Positions 9,591 through 18,171 of a stretch of DNA of 64,000 bases are shown one piece after another. Position 1 is the stretch's first letter, and each line of letters opens with the position of its first letter. A program made the translations under genes and the position numbers. Under the pieces are notes generated by a model. It was not told the origin of the DNA and did not search any database. It saw only the letters and a program-made list of their open reading frames with translations. Origin of the DNA: Burkholderiales bacterium (GTDB lineage: Bacteria; Pseudomonadota; Gammaproteobacteria; Burkholderiales; Burkholderiaceae_C); NCBI GenBank assembly GCA_947508055.1, contig CANNRR010000002.1, forward strand, positions 1-64,000, written 5' to 3'.

Positions 9591-9625
9591 TGTTCGTTTC
9601 CTGTCCTGTTCCGAAATATCCGTAC

Positions 9626-10093
9626 TCAAAAACCCAGCGACTCGACGATGGCCACCAGGTCGGCGAAGTTGGCGGCCTCGAGCTTCTTCGCCAAGGCGCC
9701 TTTGTCCAATCCGTCGCATTCGAACTTTGTCATGGTGACTTCAAAGGACAGTTCTTCAATCTCCAGCGGCGACATGAAGCCGATGTGGCAGATGTGTGCG
9801 AGGCAAAGGCGCTCCGGCTCGCTGAGTTCGAGTCCGTGGCGCCTGAGTATTTCCAGGTATCGCTCGGCGGTGCGGTTCAGTTTTCCGCTGATCTCCAGGG
9901 TGTTCTTCTGCCCCTCCGCCAGAATAGCCAGGGGGGGGCCAAAGAAGACGTTGGTCTTTCCGACATTGCGCGTCTTTTCCGACGCCGTCAGGGCCGGGGC
10001 AATCCAACTCGGGTCACCCCTTTGCGGGTTAGCTTGGGGCGCCGATGCATCGCCATCTGTGACTTGTGTCATGTCAGTGTTGTGCGACGCCAT
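9626..10093 (-). CDS. Hypothetical protein (~155 aa) coupled to the cytochrome gene
   Basis: Open frame overlapping the cytochrome stop at 10074-10076; no family recognised. Confidence 0.6.
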   Translation of the reverse strand: MASHNTDMTQVTDGDASAPQANPQRGDPSWIAPALTASEKTRNVGKTNVFFGPPLAILAEGQKNTLEISGKLNRTAERYLEILRRHGLELSEPERLCLAHICHIGFMSPLEIEELSFEVTMTKFECDGLDKGALAKKLEAANFADLVAIVESLGF

Positions 10094-10877
10094 GCAGGAG
10101 TTCGTGCTTGGCGTCCTTCATCCCTTTCGGTAACTGGGGCGGAGTCTCTGGTGCAATCTGGATGAAGCCCCTGTTGCGTGCACCGTCCTGCACGTTGTGC
10201 GGGTTATGGCATTCAGTGCAGGTAAACCAGCGCTTCTTGCCCGTGCTGGCCCATTCGCCGATTCGCTTGCCGTGGATGCCGTCTCGCCAGTCGCGCATCT
10301 TGTCGCCGTGGCATTTGCCGCACAACAGCTGCGGTTGGTCAAAGCTCACGGGGTCGCCAAAGTTGTCCACCAACTTGTTGCGCTGGGTGGTGTGGTGGCA
10401 GTCCAAGCACCAGATGCGTTCACGACCGTGCTGCAGGTTCTGAAGGTCAGGCACCATGGCTGCCATCGTCGGTATCGGAGTCGGCTTTTTACTCGTCGGC
10501 AACTTCGGTGGATTGAATTTTGGGCCCACTCCGTTATGACAGGCTACGCCGCACAAAGGCATCAGTGCGAGTTTCTCGGAGCGTGGTTTGACCACCGCGT
10601 GACCTGGTGGAATCTTATCCAGCAGGGGCATTTTCCCCATCGGCACGGTGCCATCGAATGGGTCGCCCCACCACAACACTGCGCCAGTTAGTGGGGAACA
10701 CTTCACATTAGGCCAGCCCGGCTGAAGGTCACGCTTAATGACTTCGGATGCGCCCTTGCGGCTCTCAAAACAACTCGTTTCGGGTTGCGGCGCCGGTTGT
10801 GCCGGTTGCGAAAAAACGGAAGAAACCATCCCGCCGAAAAAGACCAGAAGCAATGCGCTGAATGTGAGTTTTTTCAT
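10074..10877 (-). CDS. Periplasmic multiheme cytochrome c (3 CXXCH and 1 CX3CH)
   Basis: Signal peptide MKKLTFSALLLVFFGG; CGVACH (CX3CH), CLDCH, CGKCH, CTECH; ATG at 10877. Confidence 0.85.
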   Translation of the reverse strand: MKKLTFSALLLVFFGGMVSSVFSQPAQPAPQPETSCFESRKGASEVIKRDLQPGWPNVKCSPLTGAVLWWGDPFDGTVPMGKMPLLDKIPPGHAVVKPRSEKLALMPLCGVACHNGVGPKFNPPKLPTSKKPTPIPTMAAMVPDLQNLQHGRERIWCLDCHHTTQRNKLVDNFGDPVSFDQPQLLCGKCHGDKMRDWRDGIHGKRIGEWASTGKKRWFTCTECHNPHNVQDGARNRGFIQIAPETPPQLPKGMKDAKHELLHGVAQH

Positions 10878-10887
10878 GATGCTTGCC

Positions 10888-12174
10888 TCACTGTGATGCG
10901 CTGGTGGTCGCCTTGGTGCTGTTCGAAAAATCAACCGATTTCTCCGCAGCACCGCCAGCGTATTTGACATCGCCCACCAGGATGCCGATGGCGCCCTTGA
11001 GCAAAATGGTCAGGATGATGAAGCCAATAGCCCAGTCGCCCAAACTCATCACCACTTCGATAAAAGTGGGGTAGTACTCGGTCACTTCTCCGATGGGTGT
11101 AGGGATGAAACCGGGCACGATCAGCCCCATGCCCTTCTCGATCCAGATACCGACAAAGGCCAGCACGCAGGCAATCGGCAGCAGTTTGTAGTTGCTGCGT
11201 ACGCTGGGAATCAGAAACATCACAAAGGCGACGATCATGAATACCAGCGAACTCCAGAACCAGGGCACGAGGCTGGTCAGACCATGCAAACCGAACATCA
11301 AATAGTAAAGACCGTTGGCATGCTCGGTCCGCGCATACAGCTCAACCACGATTTCAGACATGGTCAGGAAAAGTGCGAGCCCCAAACACCAGGTAACGAT
11401 GGTGGCCAGCAGATTGATGGCACTGTCCTGAATCCACATCTTGGTGTTATTGCGGATGATCATGAAGGCCAGGATGATCAGGCACGGGCCAGCCGCAAAC
11501 GCCGTGGTAATGAAGCGTATCGGCATCATGCTGTGGAACCACATGGGACGCGCGGGCATCGTTGAGATCAGGAAGGCCGTAACGGTGTGAATGCTGAGCG
11601 CCCATACGATGGATGTGTAAACCAGGGGCATGAAGATCTTGTTGTTGACCTGAGTGCCGGTGTATTTCGAATAGAGGTAGTAAAACCCGCAAACGAAATT
11701 GAGTGCAAGGTAGCCAGTGAGCGCCAGCACGTCCCAGGCCAACATGGAGCCCGGAAGGTTGAAGATGCCAACAAACGGAAGCATGTGCCATAGCCGGTCA
11801 GGTCGACCCATGTGGGCAAAAACGAACAGCATGACCATGCAGACCGCTGATATCGCCAGCATTTCACCCAGCACCGTCACTTCATGCATGGCCTTGTGGT
11901 GGTAAACGTAGGCGGGAAAGACGATGGTCACCGCACCGGCCGCTACGCCGACCAGAAACACCAGATTGGCGAAGTACAAACCGTCGTGAATCTGGCTGGT
12001 CATACCGGTAACGATCAGTCCCTCGGTGTTCTGCAGGTAGAACGCGTACAGAGCACCCGCGCTGAGGAGCGCAAGAAAGCCCATCCAGGCATAAAACTTT
12101 GCGCCGCCCTTGATGACGTAGCGCGTGTAGTCGGTGGTGAAGTTGATGAGTTTTTCCACAATCAGGCTCCTCAA
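10888..12174 (-). CDS. NrfD/DsrP-type integral membrane quinone oxidoreductase subunit
   Basis: 428 aa, about 10 TM segments, NrfD-like; stop-start overlap with the Fe-S gene. Confidence 0.85.
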   Translation of the reverse strand: MRSLIVEKLINFTTDYTRYVIKGGAKFYAWMGFLALLSAGALYAFYLQNTEGLIVTGMTSQIHDGLYFANLVFLVGVAAGAVTIVFPAYVYHHKAMHEVTVLGEMLAISAVCMVMLFVFAHMGRPDRLWHMLPFVGIFNLPGSMLAWDVLALTGYLALNFVCGFYYLYSKYTGTQVNNKIFMPLVYTSIVWALSIHTVTAFLISTMPARPMWFHSMMPIRFITTAFAAGPCLIILAFMIIRNNTKMWIQDSAINLLATIVTWCLGLALFLTMSEIVVELYARTEHANGLYYLMFGLHGLTSLVPWFWSSLVFMIVAFVMFLIPSVRSNYKLLPIACVLAFVGIWIEKGMGLIVPGFIPTPIGEVTEYYPTFIEVVMSLGDWAIGFIILTILLKGAIGILVGDVKYAGGAAEKSVDFSNSTKATTSASQ

Positions 12175-13262
12175 TCGTAGAAGTAAAAGAACTTCGGAAA
12201 GGTATTGAGTTCTGACTTCAGTCGGAACACATTTTTCCTGGCCAAAATCAGGCTAACTTCGCTTTCCGGGTCGAGCAGGTTGCCGAACTTGCGTGCGCCC
12301 ACCGGACATACTTCGACGCAGGCCGGGTATCGCCCCTGGCGCGTTCGCTGCAGGCACCAGTGGCATTTTTCAACCACGCCCCGCATACGTGGTCGGTTGC
12401 CCAGGTAGTGCGTCACCGGGTTCATTTCGTCCTTGGGCAGGACGGGGGTGGTCAGGTTAATGCGGCGCGCCCAGTAAGGGCAGGCGCCCATGCACATGCG
12501 ACAGCCTATGCACCAGTTGTAGTCAATCACCACCGGGCCGTCGGCCTCGCGGTAGGTGGTTCGAACCGGGCACACTTTGACGCAGGGCGGCTTCTCACAC
12601 TGCATGCAGGCAATCGGCATATAAGTGGCATCTTTTTCCGGAACAGCCTCGGGTTCGTAGTGGTACTGGCCTTCGAGAACCTGACCGGCTGGGGTATAGG
12701 CATTGCCACCGACCTGAATTCCTAGCCCCTCTGGATAGCCCTGGTTCATCTTGTCTTGTGAAAATTCCCCACGCTCCATTCGGAGCACCTGGATCCACTC
12801 AATGCGTTGTCCGGGTTCCTTGCCACGCGATTGGTTGTTTTCCTCGACGCAGGCCTTGACGCAGCGGCGACATCCTATGCACTTTCGGATATTCAGGGCG
12901 TACCCCATCAGCACACCCGGTTGCGCCTCAGTGGTATCAACGGTTACTTTCTTGCCGTACTGGGCCGAGTAACGTCGCTCAAGGCGGGCGCGGGCCTCGG
13001 CCTTCTCAGCAGTTGTCATCAACCGGTAGTTGGTCTGGAAATGTTCAGCCCATTCAGTCGTGGCCGTCGGTTCGTCAGTCTGAGCCATCAGTGCAGCCGC
13101 GCCCATCAGCGAAGACATGCTCAGCATGCCGCCAGCTGATAGAAAGTTGCGGCGCGAACTGGTTGTACACGTCCCACACGGTTCGGCTGGATCGGGTTGC
13201 GCGGAACAGGCGGGTGCCCCCTCTGGGTTGGAATCGGGAGTTGGGCTTTTGTTCGAGGTCAC
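12171..13262 (-). CDS. DsrO-like Tat-exported 4Fe-4S ferredoxin
   Basis: Tat motif SRRNFLSAGG; CIGCRRCVKAC, CMQCEKPPCVKVCP, CIGCRMCMGACP, CHWCLQRTRQGRYPACVEVCP. Confidence 0.9.
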   Translation of the reverse strand: MTSNKSPTPDSNPEGAPACSAQPDPAEPCGTCTTSSRRNFLSAGGMLSMSSLMGAAALMAQTDEPTATTEWAEHFQTNYRLMTTAEKAEARARLERRYSAQYGKKVTVDTTEAQPGVLMGYALNIRKCIGCRRCVKACVEENNQSRGKEPGQRIEWIQVLRMERGEFSQDKMNQGYPEGLGIQVGGNAYTPAGQVLEGQYHYEPEAVPEKDATYMPIACMQCEKPPCVKVCPVRTTYREADGPVVIDYNWCIGCRMCMGACPYWARRINLTTPVLPKDEMNPVTHYLGNRPRMRGVVEKCHWCLQRTRQGRYPACVEVCPVGARKFGNLLDPESEVSLILARKNVFRLKSELNTFPKFFYFYD

Positions 13263-13395
13263 AGTCGTTCTCCAGTACAGGTAGAAAATTTCGTATCGTT
13301 TAGGTCACAGCGAACGGCGTCCGACTGTCGAGCTACTGGAACAGGACGTGGCGGTTCAATGACGCGTATGGTAGGAGATAAGAGAAAAAATTTGT

Positions 13396-13409
13396 TTGAT
13401 GTGGATCAT
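13396..13409. promoter_or_regulatory. FNR/ANR-type box TTGATGTGGATCAT
   Basis: One mismatch to TTGATNNNNATCAA; about 134 bp upstream of the DsrO-like gene. Confidence 0.55.
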
Positions 13410-13534
13410 GCGATCCTGCCGGTGATCGGTGCGCGGCGGGCCTGCATCACCGATGTCAAGTAAATCAAGGGGCAGAAGGAAAGCAAGACGCGCCAAGCGG
13501 GCATTGCCATGGCGGCGGCATGGTCTCTACGTTG

Positions 13535-15220
13535 CTAACCTGGCTGACTGGGTGGTGCCATGGAGCGGTCGGCAGATTTGGCGGCAGGGCCTGAGCCAGT
13601 GCGCAGCACCAGCCCACCGGCCTGGCGTTTTTGTTCGCCCAGCGAGGCCTTGACGTGGTGCAAACCAAATTTGGATCGCAGTTCCTGCAAACTCGCGCTG
13701 AGCGTCTCAGCGTCCTGTATTTTTGCTGCATGCTTGAGCAACACTTGGTACGCGTTGTCAATCAGACGCGCGTTGAGTGTCTCCTTGCCGTGCAGGATCA
13801 GATTCTTTACGGCTGCCGTGGGGTTGCCCGACATGCTCAAGGTCATGGCCGTCTCAGCCATTTCCAGGACTTTGGTTTGTGCGGCGCGCATGGATGATGC
13901 ATAAGGCGTGTGCGCTACCGCACTGGCTGCCAGCAGTTCGGTTTGCGAGCGGTTGCTGCAAAAGCGTAAACCGATGGTGTCGACCACGGAATCCACATCG
14001 TCGAGTTGGATGGCCTTGTGCGCCAGTTGCGCCATGAGTGCGAGTACATTGCTGGCGGACTCGAAGTCGAATTCACTGCTGGTCACCGTTTTGGCCAGAC
14101 TGCGAACGGCTTCTACCGACTGTGCAAACTGGTGCTGCTGGATCAGGTTGAGGGCAACCACAATATCGGCCAATCGCTTGACACGCGGTGTGTCTGGGTT
14201 CCTTTCAATCAGCCGGGCAAAGTCATCGTGACAACGTTGCAAGCCCTTGCGGTCACCATTTTCCAGCCGTGTAAAGGCCAGCAGCACCAGGGTTTGGCAG
14301 TCGAACATTTTAGACTCGAGCCCCAGACGCGTGGTCTTGTCCAGCAATTTCTCAGCCTCTGCGTGGTTACCCGAGTAGTAGGTCATCATGGCCAGGTTCT
14401 GCAGGCGACTGACAGAGGCTGGCGTGAGCATGGACGCCATTCTGTAGGTTTCCAGAGCCTTGTCAAACTTGCCCAATTCAAACTGTGCGCGACCCATGAC
14501 GTCATAGGCGTCACTGAAGTTGGGGTCAGCGCTAATCAGATTCTCCAGGGTGCTGGCGGCTTGCGTTGTCTGGCCGGCATCAAGCTGTGCGCGCGCCACA
14601 CCCAGCTTGGCCCATGGCAATGTCTTGGCAGCGATCACGGTTTGGTAAAGCTTTTGCGCGTCACCCGGGCGCCCAATACGCAGTAGCAGCTCCGCTCCGA
14701 CCCGCGCGGCATATAGCCAAAACAGACCCTTGGATTCAAATCGCTCCATGCACAAGCGCGCTGCAGTTTCAAAATCTTCCGCTTCAATAGCGCTAAAAAT
14801 GCCCTGCAACGACAGCTTGCGCACACGCGCCTGGCGCAGTCGCTCGCCCAGGTGGGCCGCTTTGTGCGGTTTGAGCAGGTAGCCGTCCAGCGCTGACTCT
14901 GCGGCCTCTGCCACCTTGGCGTAGGTGGCCTCGCCAGTGATCATGATGAAGATGGTGGAGAAGGGCAGCAGTTGGTTGCGCCTCAGGTCATCCAGCAGGT
15001 CCTGACCCGAACACGCTTCACTGGCGAAATGCAGCTCGCAGAGCACAAAATCGAATGGTCTGAATTCCAGCTGGCGCCGTGCGTCGTTGGCCCGTGCTGC
15101 CTGCGCAACTGTTCCCATGCCAAAGTCACGCAACTGCGCAACCAGGATGGACCGGGAGGTTGGGTTGCCGTCCACTACCAGAGCAGTGCACCGCGACAAG
15201 TCGTCATCGAACGTAGCCAT
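13535..15220 (-). CDS. Degenerate REC domain fused to TPR repeats
   Basis: ALVVDGNPTSRSILVAQL...FDFVLCELHF...FIMITGEATYAKV...LLKPHKA, then TPR-like repeats (SDAYDVMGRAQFELGKFDKALETYRMASML). Confidence 0.85.
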   Translation of the reverse strand: MATFDDDLSRCTALVVDGNPTSRSILVAQLRDFGMGTVAQAARANDARRQLEFRPFDFVLCELHFASEACSGQDLLDDLRRNQLLPFSTIFIMITGEATYAKVAEAAESALDGYLLKPHKAAHLGERLRQARVRKLSLQGIFSAIEAEDFETAARLCMERFESKGLFWLYAARVGAELLLRIGRPGDAQKLYQTVIAAKTLPWAKLGVARAQLDAGQTTQAASTLENLISADPNFSDAYDVMGRAQFELGKFDKALETYRMASMLTPASVSRLQNLAMMTYYSGNHAEAEKLLDKTTRLGLESKMFDCQTLVLLAFTRLENGDRKGLQRCHDDFARLIERNPDTPRVKRLADIVVALNLIQQHQFAQSVEAVRSLAKTVTSSEFDFESASNVLALMAQLAHKAIQLDDVDSVVDTIGLRFCSNRSQTELLAASAVAHTPYASSMRAAQTKVLEMAETAMTLSMSGNPTAAVKNLILHGKETLNARLIDNAYQVLLKHAAKIQDAETLSASLQELRSKFGLHHVKASLGEQKRQAGGLVLRTGSGPAAKSADRSMAPPSQPG

Positions 15221-15390
15221 GTGGGGGGTGGAGCGGTGTGCCCCTTATCAATTTTCCGATCATCGGCGACACGCGGAGTTCGCCGATATTGGTATCAAAA
15301 TGATAGCACTACATGGGCCCGTTTCCCGGGGTCGGCACACAATTGTTCACGCTAGGGCACCGGTGGGGTGTGCTCGCCGTTGGCGTGTCG

Positions 15391-16878
15391 CTAGTGCGCG
15401 TCTGCCTGTTTGGCAGCAGCAATGGCAGCCGTTGCGTCACCCTTGCTGCCATTGAAGTACAGGTTCATCAGCACGGCAGTGATGGAGGCCAGCAAAATGC
15501 CGGATTCAATCAGCGGATGGATGTTGTGCGGCATCCACTGCTTGAAGTTGGGGGCGATCAGCGGAATCATGCCAATGCCCAGCGAGATGGCAACAATTAG
15601 CGCATTGAAGCGATTGCCCTTGAAATCCACTCCCGCAAGGATACGAATGCCGGTGGCCGCCACCATGCCAAACATCACCAGCCCGGCGCCGCCGAGCACC
15701 ACGGTAGGCAGCGACTCAACCAGGGCCGCCATCTTGGGCAGCAGACCCAGCACGATCAGGATGATGCCGCCTGCAACGCAGACAAAACGGCTACGCACAC
15801 CGGTCAGAGCCACCAGGCCCACGTTTTGCGAAAAGCTGGTGTAGGGGAATGTATTGAACAAGCCGCCAATAAGGGTGCCCAGACCATCGGTGCGCAGGCC
15901 ACGTGCCAGGTCCGGCTGGGAGACCGACTTTCCAGTCATTTCACCCAGCGCCAAAAACATGCCGGTGGACTCGATCATCACCACGATCATGACCAGGGAC
16001 ATGGTCAAAATCAGCACCGGGTCAAACACCGGCGTACCAAACTGCAACGGCAGGACCAGCGCAAACCATTCGGCTTTGGCAACCTTGTCAAAGTTCATCA
16101 ACCCCATGCTCGTAGCCACGCCGCCGCCGATCACGATGCCCAGCAACACTGAAATGTTGGACAGGAAGCCCTTGGCGAATTTGGAAATCAAGAGGATCGA
16201 TGCCAGCACCAGTGCGGCCACGCCCACACCGCCCAGATCGGCGTACTTGGGGTTGGGAACGGTGCTGACCAATGCAAGTCCCTTGGGCAGAGGTGCCAAT
16301 GTGGAACCCGGGGCTGCTGCTGCGGCGGCGGCATCGGCCAGCCATTTGGCGTGCTCGGGGTTGACGACACTGGGCGCCGTGGGACCAAACGGGTTGCCAA
16401 AAATCCAGTTGATGCCGATGCGCATCAGGCTGATGCCAATCACCGCAATGATGGTACCCGTCACCACCGGCGGAAAGAAGCGCAGCATGCGGCTGATTGC
16501 AGGCGCGATCAGAATGGCAACCACGCCTGAGCCGATGATGGAACCAAAAATCAATTGCGCACCGGCCGCCCCCGGCGTGGCGTTGGCCATGGCCACCATG
16601 GGTGCGACCGAGGCAAACGTGACACCCATCATGACGGGTAGCTTGATGCCGAACCACTGCGTGGCTCCCAGCGACTGAATCAGCGTAACAAGGCCACAGC
16701 AAAAAAGGTCGGCCGAAATCAACATCGCCACTTGCTCGGGGCTGAGCTTCAGTGCCCGGCCCACAATCAGCGGCACCGCTACGGCACCTGCATACATCAC
16801 CAGCACATGCTGCAGGCCCAGGGCCGCAAGCTTGCCGGTGGGCAAGTGTTCATCTACAGGATGGGTCGCATTTGTCAT
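15391..16878 (-). CDS. NCS2 family xanthine/urate-type permease
   Basis: 495 aa; LQHVLVMYAGAVAVPLIVG; FNTFPYTSFSQNVGLVALTGVRSR; next to purine catabolism genes. Confidence 0.88.
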   Translation of the reverse strand: MTNATHPVDEHLPTGKLAALGLQHVLVMYAGAVAVPLIVGRALKLSPEQVAMLISADLFCCGLVTLIQSLGATQWFGIKLPVMMGVTFASVAPMVAMANATPGAAGAQLIFGSIIGSGVVAILIAPAISRMLRFFPPVVTGTIIAVIGISLMRIGINWIFGNPFGPTAPSVVNPEHAKWLADAAAAAAAPGSTLAPLPKGLALVSTVPNPKYADLGGVGVAALVLASILLISKFAKGFLSNISVLLGIVIGGGVATSMGLMNFDKVAKAEWFALVLPLQFGTPVFDPVLILTMSLVMIVVMIESTGMFLALGEMTGKSVSQPDLARGLRTDGLGTLIGGLFNTFPYTSFSQNVGLVALTGVRSRFVCVAGGIILIVLGLLPKMAALVESLPTVVLGGAGLVMFGMVAATGIRILAGVDFKGNRFNALIVAISLGIGMIPLIAPNFKQWMPHNIHPLIESGILLASITAVLMNLYFNGSKGDATAAIAAAKQADAH

Positions 16879-16947
16879 CTTTGTCTCCTCATGGCCTGCG
16901 TGGGCCGGTTTATATAAAAAAGTTCTCGCGGGCCGCTCCCGCTGGTC

Positions 16948-18171
16948 TCAACCCAACAAATCGCACAGCGTGCGTGCAATCACTTTGGTCGCACGCCGCA
17001 GGTCTTCCAACTCCAGTCGCTCATCGGCGCGTTTGGCGTGAGATTCGAGCACCGTGCGTGGCCCGGCGCCATAGATCACACCGGGAATGCCAGCCTCGCA
17101 GAACAGTCGCACGTCGGTGTACAGCGGCGTGCCTAATGCGGGAATCGGTTCTCCGAACACCTGCTCTCCATGTTTCTGAATAGCGTCTACCAACGGTCGG
17201 TTACCGGGAAGCGGTTGCAAGGCCCGTGCCAACAGGATGCGCTTGACCTCGACTGTGACGCCGGGAATGGCAGCTGCGGTATCTGCAATGATCTTGCGTA
17301 GCGTGGCCTCTACCTCGGTCGGGTTTTCCTCGGGGATCATGCGCCGGTCGAGCTTGAAGCTGACCCGCCCAGGCACCACATTGGTGTTAGTGCCGCCCTC
17401 AATGGTGCCAATGTTCAGATAAGGGTGCGTGATGCCCGCCACATTCGAGGTGATACCCTGGTACAGCGTGTTTTGCTGGTACAGCGCCGTCAGGATGCGG
17501 TTGGCCGCCTGCAGCGCGTCCACGCCTGATGCCGGAATCGCCGCGTGGGCCATCTTGCCGTGCACGGTGACTTCCATCTGCAGACAGCCGTTGTGGGCGG
17601 TGACCACCTGGTAGCTGAACCCGGCAGCGATCATCAAGTCGGGGTGAATGATCTTGTGTTTGAGTAGCCATGCAGGACCGACTTCACCACCAAACTCCTC
17701 GTCGTAGGTGAACAGCAACTCCACACTGCCTTGCGCCGGCTTGGCAACGGCTTCGAGCGCGCGCACGGCAAAGGCGTAAGTGGAAAAATCGCACTTGCTG
17801 ACCGCCGATGCGCGGCCATAGATCTTGCCGTCCTCGATCTCGCCACCATAAGGTTTTTTGGTCCAGCCCTCGCCGGGTGGAACCACGTCGCCATGCGCAT
17901 TGAGTAGCACGGTGGTGCCAGCACCATATTTGCGGCGCACGATCAGGTTGGTGATGGTCTCCAGCCCGGCCGCTCGCACTTCGGCCTGCGGCACGACGTG
18001 CTTTTCGACCGCAAAGCCAAAGCCTTCCAACAACTCGGCAGTGCGTTCTGCGTGGGGTGTGTTGTTGCCTGGTGGCGTGTCGGTGGGTACGCGGATCAGT
18101 TCTTGCAGGAAGCGCACCTGTTCGTCAAAGTGGGAGTCGATCCAGGCGTCGAGTTGTTCGTAGGTGTTCAT
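16948..18171 (-). CDS. M20 family (ArgE/DapE-type) metallohydrolase
   Basis: LLNAHGDVVPPGEGW, YGRASAVSKCDFSTY, YDEEFGGEVG; overlaps the preceding gene. Confidence 0.85.
   Translation of the reverse strand: MNTYEQLDAWIDSHFDEQVRFLQELIRVPTDTPPGNNTPHAERTAELLEGFGFAVEKHVVPQAEVRAAGLETITNLIVRRKYGAGTTVLLNAHGDVVPPGEGWTKKPYGGEIEDGKIYGRASAVSKCDFSTYAFAVRALEAVAKPAQGSVELLFTYDEEFGGEVGPAWLLKHKIIHPDLMIAAGFSYQVVTAHNGCLQMEVTVHGKMAHAAIPASGVDALQAANRILTALYQQNTLYQGITSNVAGITHPYLNIGTIEGGTNTNVVPGRVSFKLDRRMIPEENPTEVEATLRKIIADTAAAIPGVTVEVKRILLARALQPLPGNRPLVDAIQKHGEQVFGEPIPALGTPLYTDVRLFCEAGIPGVIYGAGPRTVLESHAKRADERLELEDLRRATKVIARTLCDLLG

Noticed and set aside
15854-16678. 274-aa plus-strand ORF
   Set aside because: Antisense of the NCS2 permease with no independent support.
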